A stretch of DNA of 64,000 bases. Origin: Anaeramoeba flamelloides (lineage: Eukaryota; Metamonada; Anaeramoebidae). A program made the translations under genes and the position numbers. The stretch covers positions 6,591,501-6,655,500 of the forward strand of contig JANTQA010000063.1 in assembly GCA_027625915.1 (NCBI GenBank). The letters are read 5' to 3'. Position 1 is the stretch's first letter; each line of letters starts with the position of its first letter. The notes beneath the pieces are model-generated. The model saw only the letters and a list, made by a program, of their open reading frames with translations, did no database searches and was not told the DNA's origin. Shown in pieces: positions 11,416 to 23,356 of this stretch.

Positions 11416-12406
11416 TTAAATTATGTTTAATGTAATTATTTAAAATTTGTTTCAACTTGCTCTCTGTTTCATCATAATTCTTTTTGATCTGATGTGAGGC
11501 AATTTCAACATTTCCTTTTTTTTGTCCGACTTTTCTTCTTGTTATTGTTTTTTGGGTTGGAATAAATGATACAACAACTATTTCACCCAATAAGTTGTTT
11601 TTATTGCACTTCGTTGTAGAACTGTTATTAGAATATAGGCCGCTTGATGATTGTTCAGTAATAAATTCTATAAAGTTATTAAAATCCTTTCGAACCTCTT
11701 CAGTTTTTAAAAACGTCTTTCTTAAATTTCCTTCTGATGCCTTTAAGTGCTTTTTTTGGAGCTCGCTTAAAGTAGTGTTTTGCTTTTTAGTTTTGTTCTT
11801 AATTTGATTGAGATTTGATGGCAATTGGATGAATGGAACTTGATTATTTTGTTTTTTATTGTTTTTGTCAGTTGTCGAATTCTGCGTAAATAAAGAGTAG
11901 GTTTTACCTTTGCCACAACCACTTGAAATTGTGCTTGTCATGTTGATGTTTGTTTGTGTCCGAATAATTGGTAAACTTACTTTTTTATTCATGAAATCAT
12001 TATCATTATTATTACTATTATTTAAATCATTTTACTTTGGCTTGTTTGAGTTGTGTCTTCTTTTTTTTAAATTTGAAGGTGACGGCAAACTTGAAATTGA
12101 CCTTGATCTTGACCTTATTCTTGTTCTTGATCTTGATTTAGAATAAGATCGTGATCTGGAAAAAGATCGTGATCTAAATCTGGATGAGAGGTGACTTTCA
12201 GACTCCCTTCTTGAGCTATGACGCGAGTGCCTACTCCGTCTTGAATATCTCCTTTTTGACCTTTTTCTTTTCATGTCATATCTCCTGTGGTGATGTGAAT
12301 GCCTTCTTCTTGGATGCCTTTCAGGAGAAACTGATAAAGAGCGTGACAGTGACTTTGATCTCCTTTTGTTTCTTGATTTCCTGGAAGAGCCTCAACGACT
12401 ATTCAT

Positions 12407-13418
12407 ATCGATTTGAAAGAAAAAAAAGTTCAAATAAAAAAGCTGAAAAAAATGATATTTTGCTATAATTTTGGATGGTTTTGAGAAAATTGAAATGTTG
12501 AATTTCTGTTTAAATGAGAGTTTAGAAATTATTTTTTACAACTTTTGATATTAGTTGAAACTCAAGTGTTTTATTTTTAATTCTTTCTACTAAGAGTTTT
12601 GGAATCAAAAACCTAAAAATCAAAATATATTCATAAACACCTACCAAACTATTAAGCCTACATTCTTCAATTCAGATTTATTAAAAACAAAAATAAATTG
12701 CCAAAAATTTCCATTTTTAACCACAATATTAAAGCCGATACCAAACTTAGCTTAAGATCGATCAGCTAAGAACCAAATTAACTGGTCACTACACCCAACG
12801 CAAGATAATCTTCTTTCAAATTTCAAGGATTGTAAACCTTAATGGTATTCAGCTAATATATCGGAAAAATCGTTCATTTTGTTTTTCATCTCTTTTTTTT
12901 TATTGTGAAAAATACCAAAGAATAAGATTGTAATTTATGATCTGGTATTTATTTGTTTAATCCTTTATGTATATATCTATATTTATGTATACCTTGGACG
13001 AAACGGATAAACCAACAATCATAACTCAGAGGATTGTTGAAAAATAAAAAAAATCAATAATTCACCAAAATTTTATCCCTAATTCACATCAAATACCTGA
13101 AACTGAGAATGTTCTTGATATCACTTTATCTGTACCAACAAATTCAATGTACAATAAATAATTTTACCTTTTAGGAATTTACGAGTAGAGTTATTTGTTA
13201 TTTCGAAGGATAAATTGGTTAACAAAAAAAATGTTTTCTGTGTTCTTTTGAAATATTAAAGAAAAACAATCATTGAGTTACAATTAACATTAAAAACAAA
13301 AACGAGTTCAAATATTATCAAGAATTTAACTCAAAGCAATCCTCAAATAAAAATTCCAATCATAACTTTTTCATTTTTTTGTTATTTATTTGACACTTTT
13401 AGAATTTATTTTTAATCA
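12407..13418. other. Intergenic region between divergent PRP3 relic and PSMA6
   Basis: About 1 kb between head-to-head genes, so it should hold the PSMA6 promoter. No recognised motif beyond AT-rich sequence. No exon or known repeat family found. Confidence 0.5.
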
Positions 13419-14554
13419 ATGAGCTCAACAGGAGGTTATGATCGACACATTACAATTTTCTCACCAGAAGGAAGATTGTACCAAGTAGAGTATGCATTTA
13501 AAGCAATTCGATTAGCAGGTGTCACAACAATTGGTGTGAGAGGAAGTGATAGTGTATGTGTTGTCACCCAAAAAAAAGTTACGGACAAATTGATTGTCCC
13601 TTCAACAGTAACAAGTATGTATAGAATTACAAATACAATTGGATGTTGTTTAACAGGAAGAAAATGTTTGGTTTTTTTTTTTTTTTTTTTTTTTTTTTCT
13701 TTATTACTCAAAGATCTTTTTCTTTTTTTATTCTTTTCAATTTATTTTTTCAACCTTTTTTTTTTTTATTATTTCTTTTCTTTTTTTTAATCCTTCACAA
13801 TAAACAACAAATGATTTGAAAAAAACTTTACTTTATGATTTTACAGCTGACATGTTATTAATTGTTCAAAGATTAAGGCATGTAGCCCAAGAATTTGAAT
13901 TCAAATATGGTTTTGTTATTCCTGTTTCATATCTCTCTCAAAGAATTGGAGATCTTTCTCAATTAAGAACCCAGTATGCATTCCAAAGACCAGCAGCTTT
14001 ATGTAAGATTAAATCACTTACTGTCAAAAAAAACAAAAAAAAAAAAAACACAAAACAATAACAAAAAAAAAATAAAAAGACAACCAATTAAAAAATACAA
14101 AAACAACCGATTTAAGCAAACAAACAACAAATCTTTTTTTTTATGTTTTTGTTCTTTTTTTCTTTTTTAATTCTTTCTCTTTTTTGAACTTCAAAAATTT
14201 TTTCTTCAAAATTATTTAGCAATTGTATTATTCGGGATTGATGAAGAATATGGACCACAACTCTTTAGATGCGATCCAGCAGGATACCAAGTAGGTTATA
14301 AAGCTTTGTGTACAGGGCAAAAGGAGCAAGAAGGAACAAATTCACTTGAAAAAAAAATTAAACAAAAAAGTGATTTGAATACCAAAGAAACAATCGAATT
14401 AGCCATTTCAACCTTACAGAGGGTATTGAACACAGATTTTAAACCTGAAGAAATCGAAGTTTCTCTTGTCACTACAGAAAACCCTAAATTTAAAGTTCTT
14501 GAAGAAGTGGAAGTAGAAGAAATATTAAATGAAATTGCAGAAAATGAATTTTAA
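13419..14554 (+). CDS. PSMA6: 20S proteasome subunit alpha type-6, three exons
   Basis: Part of the outer alpha ring of the 20S proteasome; structural and gating, not catalytic. Exons are 13419-13665, 13847-14002 and 14220-14554, joined by GT-AG introns of 181 and 217 bp. The product is 245 aa, against 246 in human, and aligns almost without gaps. Residues 7-30 carry the alpha-subunit signature ([20 protein letters not shown]). The first junction gives [16 protein letters not shown] and the second [18 protein letters not shown], both matching the human spacing exactly. The C-terminal block is [18 protein letters not shown]. The start is the only in-frame ATG, and the [10 protein letters not shown] start is typical. 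Intron 1 has a 27-nt T tract six bases after the donor site. The stop is TAA. Isoform choice (alpha-6, not another alpha) rests on [24 protein letters not shown], which is diagnostic. Confidence 0.97.
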
Positions 14555-15587
14555 TTTAATTTAATTGTATTTCTCATTTAATGAAAATTATTTTAACATT
14601 CATACTCTATTCTTATTATAATCTTCTAAATTCAAAAAAGATAAACATTAACAAGAAATTGTTAAAAAATTAAAAAAGCCACATTTTTTTCAATTATTCA
14701 AATCATTTGAAATAAATTTCACAACAACTGAATTTGCTTTGCTTTGTTTTATTTTTTTTAGAATACAAAGATTTATCCAATTATACTACTCTCCTTTGAA
14801 TTAACAATTTAATTGAATTATTACAACTATTTTAACAAAGCGAGTGCAAAACGTTTGTTAAGTCTTTTTCAAACTGCCTATTTCATGCTTTGATGCATTG
14901 CGATATACTACTTTTTAAAAACTTTTTGTGCTCACGTTTTGAAAATATTTTTATTTCGATCATTTAGTTTTTATCTTAGATTTCCTTAAGAAATATTTCT
15001 TGACGAAATAAAGGGAAGCAATAGAAGAATAAAATTATTACAACAATAATTATTTGATATCAACTTTATAATTTGAAATTAATAAAGATTTCTTTTTTTT
15101 TTTTTATTATTTAAAATGATTTTCAATTTTAATAGAACACTTTGCAGAGAGTATAAAATATATTTCCAAAATTTGAAGAAAAGTTAAAAAAATAAATGAT
15201 TTTAAAAGTTTTTTTTGGGAAATTTTGTAATCATTTTTAGGTATTGTTTTTGAAAACTTTTGTTAGAAATGTAAATATTTTATTGTATATTTATTTATTT
15301 TAGTGAATTATTTTTCCTGACTTAAAAAATCCAAATATTATATATTTTTGTGTTATGTTATATGTTGCTACAATAAAACTCAAATTTGATTTTTTTTTTT
15401 TTTTTTTAGTATTGGGAATGTTGAGACTTTTTTATATATGATTTATAATGTAAAAAAAATTTTCGATCAATCTTGTTTTTTTTAGTAAAAAAAATAATTA
15501 TTATTTTATCTTTTTTACATTTATTTTTAAAACTAAACTAAAATGTATACTTAAACTTTGTACATTTAAAACCCGTTTCAGGAATAA
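14555..15587. other. AT-rich spacer
   Basis: No gene or assigned repeat. Poly-T tracts lie near 15092-15107 and 15392-15408. It contains the 3' flank of PSMA6. Confidence 0.5.
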
Positions 15588-15965
15588 TAATTCTTCACTT
15601 TCCATCCGAATTTGGAAATAATTTTGATTTTACAAACTATTTTTTACATTTTTTGTCTTTTATCTTTTGTTTGGATTTTTTTTTTTTTTTTTTTTCAAGC
15701 TAAGTAATCTGGTTTGTTAGATCATAAAATTGTTTTCCACAAAGATTGGTAGGAGAGTAATTTTGGGTTTGAAAAATCAAAAAGTGACATAAAAATAGTT
15801 GATGGTATCTTATCATTTGATCGATCAATAATTACTGAAATTTATATAAATTTATGAATACTTTTTTTTTTGTTAACTCTTTTCATCATTTTCGGTACAC
15901 TGATTTTATTTTTTTGAGTTTTATATTTTTTTCTTTTATTGAGATAAAAATGTTTATATATTATA
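15588..15965 (+). repeat. Repeat family K, copy 1
   Basis: Matches 44318-44690 in order: AATTTGGAAATAATTTTGAT, taatctggtttgttagat, GATGGTATCTTATCATTTGA. About 370 bp. Ends not defined; no coding capacity. Confidence 0.6.
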
Positions 15966-16807
15966 CCATTTCATTAGGTAAATTAAATGTGTTTAATATT
16001 ATTTTTTAGACGAGTAAATAAATTTTGTGATTATTTCCTTATTTTTGATGTTGAGTATTTTCAAATTTTTGTAATTGGGCTTATTTTCGAAACTTTCATG
16101 ATATTTTTTAATTGATTGATTATTTAGTTTGTTTATTTCTTCCGTATTTTTGAAAGAAAAAATAAAAATTATTTACCAAAAAATAATCGTTCTAAATTGT
16201 TTTCTATTATTAAATTATAACGAATATATTTTTTTAATTATGGAATAATTAAATTAATGAAATTTCTCCATGTTATATTCAAATTATAATTTGAGACCCT
16301 TCATTATAAATAAATACATGATAATATTCTAATTATATTGTTTAATAATATAAATGCCCAAAATGTGAAAAATCTATAAAATAAAAAAGGTTACAAAAAA
16401 AATAAAAATATAATCACATTAGTAAAATACAATTTATTACCTATATACTTTTCCTTTGAAAAAAGATATATAACAAAATGAAAAATTTCATTTCATTTTT
16501 TTTCATATTTTAAAGGGATGTAATTAATTTTCCTTTTACTTTCGTTTTTTTTTTTTTTTTTAAATTTAAGAAATAAACGGAAAAGTAAAATTAATTTTCG
16601 GTTGATTTCTTTCTTTTATTAAAATATATAAAAACCATTAGTCTTTCTACAATTCAAAATAATTGAGTAAAAGTCTTGTATTTACTCTATATTTTCTAAT
16701 TCTGGAAAAAATAGGCACGTGTGGGTACTTCATTGGTACTTTCAAATAGTTTTCCAGAATTTCAAGCAATAGAGTATAATATTTAATTTTATAATAAACT
16801 ATTTTTC
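15966..16807. other. AT-rich spacer
   Basis: No gene seen. It contains acgtgtgggtactt near 16716, a 14-base word that recurs near 51090. Confidence 0.45.
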
Positions 16808-17395
16808 ATAAATTTTGACTCACTTTATACTGTTAATGGGAGTTTTTTTGAGGGTTTATTCCAGTATTCTTTACAAAAAACCATTTTCAAATTTTTGGAT
16901 CAGAATCATTTTTTCTAATTTTGCAAATTTTAGTTTTGTTTTTTCAAATTTTTGTTTTTCTTTTCAAATTATTTTTTTTTCTTTATCTTTTTTTTTGATT
17001 TCTTTTTTTTTTTTGCAAAAAGATCAAGTGGAAAAAAAAAGAGATCTTCGAAAAGACAAATAATCACAATGAAAATTTCGACTATGTAGTGTCTTTGAAA
17101 ATGGATTTAATTATTCATAAAAAATCTTGTTGTTCAACTTTTTTTCAGTGAAAGTTCAGTAATAAAAAATCTGTAATGCTCATTTCAAAAATTGTGACTC
17201 ACTTTTTTTTAGTTTTTGGTTTTATTGTTTTTTAATTTTTAATATATAAGGTTTTTATAGATTTAGAATGACTTAAAAGTGAATTACAAATCATATTTAG
17301 TTATTAATTGTTCTTGATTACTAAAAGGATAATTTTTTTTTTTTTTCCAATTTATTATTTCAGGTAAGTCACAATTTTTGAAAAAGAGTTTAGTT
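16808..17395 (+). mobile_element. Family I element, copy at 16.8 kb
   Basis: The left end ttttgactcactttata and the right end (inverted) tcaaaaattgtgacttac form terminal inverted repeats. Interior blocks (cttcgaaaagacaaataatc, ttagaatgacttaaaagtga) recur at 45106-45765 and, in part, at 50366-50865. The open frame inside is T-tract driven and not a gene. Confidence 0.7.
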
Positions 17396-19086
17396 TTTGG
17401 ATTAAAAAAAACCAAATTTAACTTCTCCCGAATTTAAAAAAATTAGAGTAGATCTTTGATTTTTCTCATTTATTATATATTCTGGAAATCTTGAAAACAT
17501 GGCGTACATTTTTCATTAGTTTATTTTTTTATTTTTGTTTTGATTAGAAAATCAATAGATTTTCGTTATTTTTCAAAACAAGATTTAGAAAATACTCAGT
17601 TAGGTTTCCAGAAGTCAAAGGAATTGTGAAAAATCTTTTAGATTTTAATCCATTTTTTATATTATCGAAAACCTAGACATTTTACTAATTTGAATGTATT
17701 TGTTTAAACTTTTCAACAAAAAACAATAATTTTCATCATCATTAATTAAACAATAGAAAGATGAATAATGATTCTTAATTTTTAAATAAAAAAATTTCAG
17801 AAATAGATAATAATTGTTTTAGTTCTTTTACAAATCTTAAACATGTTTTTTTCTAAATTTATTTTAATTAATCAAATCATATACAAAAAATTAATTTATA
17901 AAATCATGAGTTTTGAATTTAAAAAAAATTGTTTTTTTTTTTTATTATTCTTTGAACTTCAAAAAATAATTTATTTATTGATTTTCAATAAAAAAATTCA
18001 AAATGAAAAAAAAAAAAAAAAAAAAAAAGATTCAAATATTTCTTATAAATCTAATTTATTTCCAAAATTGAATAAAACTAAATTGTAAGTAATTCTTTTA
18101 ATTGTATCAATATTTTGAATTTTAATTGAAAGATAAAATGGCAAATATATTTCAAAAATAGAAATTGATTTTTAATACTATAATTATATAATTTTAAATT
18201 ACTAATTATACATTTCTAATAAATAATCAGTCAGATATTATTTTGATCAGAGTTCACAAAATTATTCAGTTTTTGAAATTTTTAGAATCAAAATAATTTA
18301 CAATTTGGGAATCAAAATAATAAATTGAATAACAATGTATGTTTTTTTTTTTTTTTTGATTTTTTACTTGTTATAGTCCCACTTAAGAATAATTATTCAT
18401 CTCCAAAAATTATTTTATTCTGATCACATGAAATCAAAAAAAAATTTTTAGTTAGTAACAAAACTCTATTAAAAAAAAAAAAATATTTTTTTTGATTACA
18501 TTTTTATAGTAAAATAATTTTCCTGTCAGGAAGAAACTTAAAAACTTCAAGATTATCAAAAAGATGATTAAAATGAAAATCCCAAGAAGAAAAACAATAA
18601 TTATTTATTTTTTTTTGAGAAAAATTAAATTCTTCTTAAAAATAAAAAAAAAAAAAAAATATTAATTCTTAAATTTTGATAATGACAGGATTCTCTAAAA
18701 ATCAAATTTCAACAAAAATTAAGTTGGGACTAATCAGAAATATAAAAAAAGATTCATTTGATTCCATGGAAAAAAAATATTTGAAGTTTTTTTCGAAAAA
18801 GAATCAAAATATGAACTAGAATTTTGATTTTGATTTCATTTTATTTTCAAAGTCTATTGTTCTTTTTGAGTGAAATTGTAATTAGGATTAAAACCAAAAA
18901 AAAAAAAAAAACAATGAACAAAGTAACGAATAAATCAAAATAATAATAATAATAATAAAAAAATATTGTAAAATTGATTGTTATTATTTAAAATCCCATC
19001 ATATAAAAAGGAAAAAAAAATAATAAAAAATAAAAATAAAATAAGAAAGGGGAATAGCAGTAGAAGACTTAAAATAAATAAACACA
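17396..19086. other. AT-rich spacer 3' of the TTK kinase
   Basis: No gene seen. A/T homopolymers are frequent, including a 21-24 nt poly-A tract near 18007-18029. An open frame at 17843-18088 is Ile/Lys/Phe-rich and spans the poly-A; I judge it non-coding. Confidence 0.5.
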
Positions 19087-20431
19087 TCAATTTTTCTTTG
19101 GGTGTTTAAAATCTCTTCTAAAGTTTTTTTTCTTTTTTTGTGTCGATTTTGTCACTGACAAATGCAAATTCGAGTTTGATGATGAAAACACGCTTTGAGA
19201 GAATTGCTCCAAATTGATTTCTTCGTTTTTTTTCAACTGACTAAAGCAATATTTTGCCAATGCTTGACCTGATCTGCCATTGATTGAAATTTTGTCATTA
19301 ATCTGGCGAACGGTTTTCATGATTTTAAGAATTGAGTCTACGTCTATCGGTGTAGTGTTTGAGTTTGTGTTTGTATTATTGCTTTGTGCCTGTTTATTTT
19401 GGAAGTTGGGCGAGATGTTTGCTTTGTAGGCAGAATCTGGTTGTATGTATGGGTGTTTTAATAAATCTGGGATTGTTGGTCTCTTTTTAGGGTTCCTGTC
19501 GAGGCATATTTTGATGACTTGTGTCAAGTATGTATCTTCGATTTGTGGGATCATTATTTTATAATTAGGATCGACAATGGCCTGGAATTTCTGGATCATC
19601 CTTAGGTGGTAAAATGGTGGGTTACCATATACCATTTGGTAAAGGATACACCCGAGGCTCCAAATGTCGCTCTTCCTGCTGACTTTGATTTTCTGTTGCT
19701 CTTTGTCTTGCTCTTGCGATCGGTAATGGTTTCGGTTATTTGGTGGGTTGGTATAAATTAGTGCCTCTGGTGACATGTAATTCAAAGTACCCGCTTGGTT
19801 TTGTCTTTCAATATTGGTTGTGTCGTTTTGGATTGCCTTCGCGATCCCAAAATCTATCAATTTTAAGGTCCCATTGACAAATAGAAAATTTGCGGGTTTT
19901 AAGTCGCCGTGTACAATTCTCTCTTCGTGGATGGTATGCACGGCTTCCAACATTTGCTCCCAGACTGTCCTTAAAAAATTTGGATTTATTTTTTGATATT
20001 TTTGGTCATTTTGTAAATTGCTTTTTTGATTATTGCTATTTTCATTTTCATTTTCATTGTCGTTATTGTGGTTTAGTAATTCTAATTTCTTGGCTAAATC
20101 GATTTCACCAAATTCAAAAATTAGATTTAAAAATCCTGTTTTTTTGTTTAATTCATGATCAATTAATTGAATAATATTTTTTTTCCCCTTTAATCTCTCG
20201 AGCAAGGTAATTTCATTTAAATATGTATCGAGAATTCTTTTTGGTAACGACTTGATTCTTATTCTTTTCAATGCGCATATGGCCATATCGGGACTCATTA
20301 CTTTATAGACTTTACCACTCCCACCTCTTCCAACTTCCTTTAGGATCAAATAACTGCAAGAGTTGATTAAAATTGTTTTCAATCCGTTAATGGGCTTTGT
20401 AATTTTTGGTTTCATTTGTTGTTGCCTTCTT

Positions 20432-20466
<35 letters not shown>

Positions 20467-21495
20467 TTGTTGGCGTTGCTGCTGTTGCAGTTGCCGTTGC
20501 CGTTGCTGTTGTCTTCTTTGTTGTTGTAAATCAGAATCATATTCATCCTCCTGATATGAGTCTGATTGTGAGTCATAAGGCTCTTCAAAATTATTATCGT
20601 GTATTTGATTTTTTGATTGGTAGTTATTGTTTATTGTATTGTTCTTGTTATTATCATTACCACGATGATTTCTTTGGTTGACTATTACCCTTTGTGATTT
20701 CCCGGTTCTTAAAATACTATTATTCGAGGAAAATCTCGTAATTTGGTTGATTTTGCTTTTTGCATTCTTGTTTGAAAATTTTGAATTTGGTGTTTCTTCA
20801 ATTATTTGTTCGTAGTCATCATCTTCATCCCCAGTAAATGAATTGTCGGAAAATCTGGATTCAGAACCCGAATTATAAGAAATGTTTTCATCATCATATC
20901 CGTCATCATACTCACCATCATAATCATATTGGGAATCATTTTCATTTTCATTTTCATTTTCATTTTCATTCTCAGAATATGAATTAGAATTACTATAAGA
21001 ATTATTATTTTCATTTTCGTTATATTCTTTACCAGAATAATTTTCTTCAGAATAGTCTTCTTCAAGTTGATCTTCATAATAATCACTGGAATTGGAATTT
21101 ATAAATTCTTCTTCTGAAGAAATGCTTTCGAAATTTAAATTTCTATTATTTGAAGAATGGTACCCTCCCTTAGAAAATTGTGAAGATTTTTTAAAAAATT
21201 TTTTTTTTGTAGAAACTTCGCCTTTGGAAATTGGATTATAATTATAAAAACTTTTTGGCGTTTTTGTTTTTTGTTTTTCGTGATAAATTGAGAAATTTCC
21301 ATTTGGCGAAATATCTTTTAAAGGATTGTTTGGGTTTTGTTTTGAAGATCTCCTTCTTGTTTTGTTATTTTTATTGTTAAAACTTAATTTATCAATAAAT
21401 CTTTCAAATTTTTTACTTTCATTCACTGAGTTTCGGATTTTTTTTTTCCCATTCGAAATAATCCTGCGTATTTTTGAAGTATTGCCTTCCAGCAT
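19087..21495 (-). CDS. TTK: TTK/Mps1-type dual-specificity kinase (802 aa, single exon)
   Basis: Spindle-assembly-checkpoint kinase acting at kinetochores. Residues 1-340 are low complexity (Asn/Glu/Ser, acidic, basic patches) with a poly-Gln run near 344-353. The kinase domain is about 380-690: glycine loop GRGGSGKVYK, catalytic HGDLKPANF (human TTK has HSDLKPANF), DFGIAKA, activation loop ending TLNYMSPEA, SDIWSLGCILY, and RNPKKRPTIPDLLKHPYI. The EAVHTIHEERIVHGDLKPAN stretch and the spacing are specific to Mps1 rather than other kinases. A C-terminal helical tail (about 705-770) corresponds to the human C-terminal extension. The chosen ATG at 21495 is the first in an open frame that extends only about 15 codons further, to a TAA. 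It ends with TGA. The N-terminal TPR domain of Mps1 is absent from this exon but may be supplied by 24232-24597. Confidence 0.9.
20434..20463 (-). repeat. CAG-type trinucleotide repeat (poly-Gln) in the Mps1 gene
   Basis: Around ten pure CAG codons on the minus strand, flanked by interrupted CAA/CAG and CGN codons giving QQR repeats. A likely length-variable site. Confidence 0.85.
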
Positions 21496-21717
21496 TTCAA
21501 TTTGAATCCATAGAATATAAAACCTTAAAAATTAATTTTGTTTTTTTTTTTTTTAGATTAAAGGAACAAAATAAAAAGAAAATTTTTTATTATTGTTTAA
21601 TTTTTGAATTTTGTTTTTGCTAAAATTTATATTTTTTTTATATGTTAAGAAACGAATGAAGTTTGTCATTGTTTTTGAAAATAATTGTTTGTATTTGTTT
21701 CTTGAGTGAATGGGGTC

Positions 21718-21757
<40 letters not shown>

Positions 21758-22061
21758 GTTATAAAAAAGTCAAAATATAATCATAAATTAAATAAAAAAT
21801 AATATCAATAAAGAAACAGCATCTAATAAAAAATGAAAATAAAAAACCTAATCAAAAAAAAAATAACTTACAAAAAGGAAAATTAAATCAAGAAAAGAAA
21901 AAAATAGAAAAACTCAAAAAAAAACCTAGAACACTTCACAAATAAAATAGAAAACCTCAAAAAAACCTAGAACACTTAACAGAATATAACAGAAAATCCC
22001 AAGAAACCCATCATTAGTTATTCAATTTTTAATGTTGATTCGGAAAATTGATAGGTTTTCT
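21496..22061. other. 5' flank of TTK with an AAT microsatellite and repeat family L
   Basis: It holds about 13 AAT units at 21717-21756 and a doubled block, acctagaacactt...aataaaatagaaaacctc (about 21925-22005), that recurs near 58120-58200. No exon assigned on the minus strand. Confidence 0.55.
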
Positions 22062-22459
22062 ATGCAAAAAATAGGAATTAAAAAAACTCGTAGGTACTTT
22101 ATGGAACTCCGATGTAACCCCCCCCCAGAAACTAGTAGTCAGAAGACGAATAAAAAATAAATAATTTTTTTTTAAAGGAAAGTGGTGATTTCTTGGTCAA
22201 ATCTAATGGAATTATTTTTTAGAGTGGCAGAAAATAACCCTGATTTTTATTTTTTTCCATTTTTTCCCTAGCTGAATCTTCTTTATATTGGGAAGAAGAG
22301 TTACAAAGGAAAAAGATCAAGTGGTTACTTGCTAATACTGTGAAACTGAAACACGAAAGTATGAGTAACTTGAAAATAAAAAAAAATAAGCAAAGGCTAA
22401 AAATGACCAAAGGTTTAAAGCAAATAAGATCAAAAAAAAAAGAAATTACAACAACTTAA
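22062..22459 (+). CDS. Possible short two-part gene, divergent from TTK
   Basis: Not recognised. Frame 1: ATG at 22062 gives MQKIGIKKTRRYFMELRCNP, PPETSSQKTNKK and TAA at 22158-22160. Frame 2: after a CCCTAG acceptor (ending 22271) an open stretch gives ESSLYWEEELQRKKIKWLLA and then a strongly basic run (KIKKNKQRLKMTKGLKQ), stopping with TAA at 22457-22459. Both look protein-like in a T/A-tract background. No GT donor joining them in phase is certain, so they may be two exons of a missing larger gene or a relic. The second part is a basic helix that vaguely recalls HSA-type segments of chromatin remodellers; that is weak. Confidence 0.3.
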
Positions 22460-22960
22460 ACAAAGATCCCCAAGTGAACATTCATGATCAATTATCAAAT
22501 TATTAAACTAACCAAAAGTATCGTGGCTGTGATTTTGGGGGTACTTAATTAAAGATAGGATTGGTTTTTTTTTTTGGATTTTTTAACAATTGCTTCTTAT
22601 AAAACCTTTTTAAATTTCTTTTTCAAATTTCTTTTTTCGTTTTTCCTTTTCAATTTTTTTGCTTTTGCTTTTTATACATAAAAAAAAATGGATATGTCTT
22701 TCCCTTGAACAATCGTGAAATCAATGATTTTACGCTTAAATTACCTTTGAGGAAATTTAAGTAAAAGGACATTTGTAGTGTAATTTACACTTCTTCCATC
22801 AATATAATAACCCTGATTTTTTTTTCTCTTGTTCTTGAATTATGTAGTAAAAATAGATATAGTAGGGAAAAAATACCGTACATAAAAAAATCCCAGAAAA
22901 GATTTTTAATTTGTGAATATTAGGAAAATTGTTTTGTACTTTTTTTTATTTTAAATCAAA

Positions 22961-23356
22961 TCCTTTTTATAAATATACAAATATTTTATAATCCGAGTAA
23001 TAAACCGACCCAAAGTTCATTAAAGTATGATGTCTATAGAATACTCAAGTAATTGTTTGATAACCCAAGTAGAACAACTTTTTTTTTTTAAAAATAGAGT
23101 TTTATTGAGGTTTGCTAAAGTTTGGAAAATGATAATTTTTATTCTTGTTTTTTGATTGGTTGAATAGTGTTTTGAACAAGTGTAGTTTCATTAATCATCA
23201 TTCTAATAAGTGGGTGAGTTATAATTTTAAAAGTTTGATTCTTAACAAAAGGGTTTGATTGAAAATAAAAGAAATTACACAACAATTTCCCTAATATTTA
23301 CAAATTAAAAATCTTGTTCGGGATTTTTTCATGGCAGGTATTTTTTTCACTACTTT
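22961..23356 (+). repeat. Repeat family F, copy 1
   Basis: About 400 bp shared in the same orientation with 41451-41852: aatcctttttataaata at the left, tagagttttattgaggttta in the middle, caggtatttttttcactac at the right. No coding capacity. Confidence 0.7.

Larger units (their letters stand above)
9251..12406 (-). pseudogene. PRPF3: Decayed PRP3 (U4/U6 snRNP splicing factor) gene copy
   Basis: PRP3 is a U4/U6·U5 tri-snRNP protein. From N to C terminus, the minus strand carries an RS-rich N-terminus (12406-12035), a Lys/Asn-rich middle (11992-11416), then PRP3-specific blocks: QPLILD and TLKANIR (10950-10820), YEWWD (10480), LLPPPKPK, MRILGSKAVQDPTSVE (10064-10017), EGGPKGIKYFDRLLLKRL (9760-9705), an acidic loop with poly-Asp, and a C-terminal block VWSGTIKQRNFSKFRF. 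These follow human PRPF3 in order and, near 10177-10079, without gaps. In-frame stops lie at 12394, 12034, 10906, 10168 and 10129 (first base on the minus strand). The frame shifts near 9990 and again near 9650, and MITE A is inserted at 10986-11415. Several stops fit CAA to TAA or CGA to TGA. PRP3 is essential, so a working copy is expected elsewhere. Sequencing error alone cannot explain the MITE plus five stops. Confidence 0.85.

Noticed and set aside
20363-20681. Plus-strand Cys- and Val/Ala-rich frames at 20.4 kb
   Set aside because: Antisense of the CAG/CAA repeat in Mps1; low complexity with no domain.
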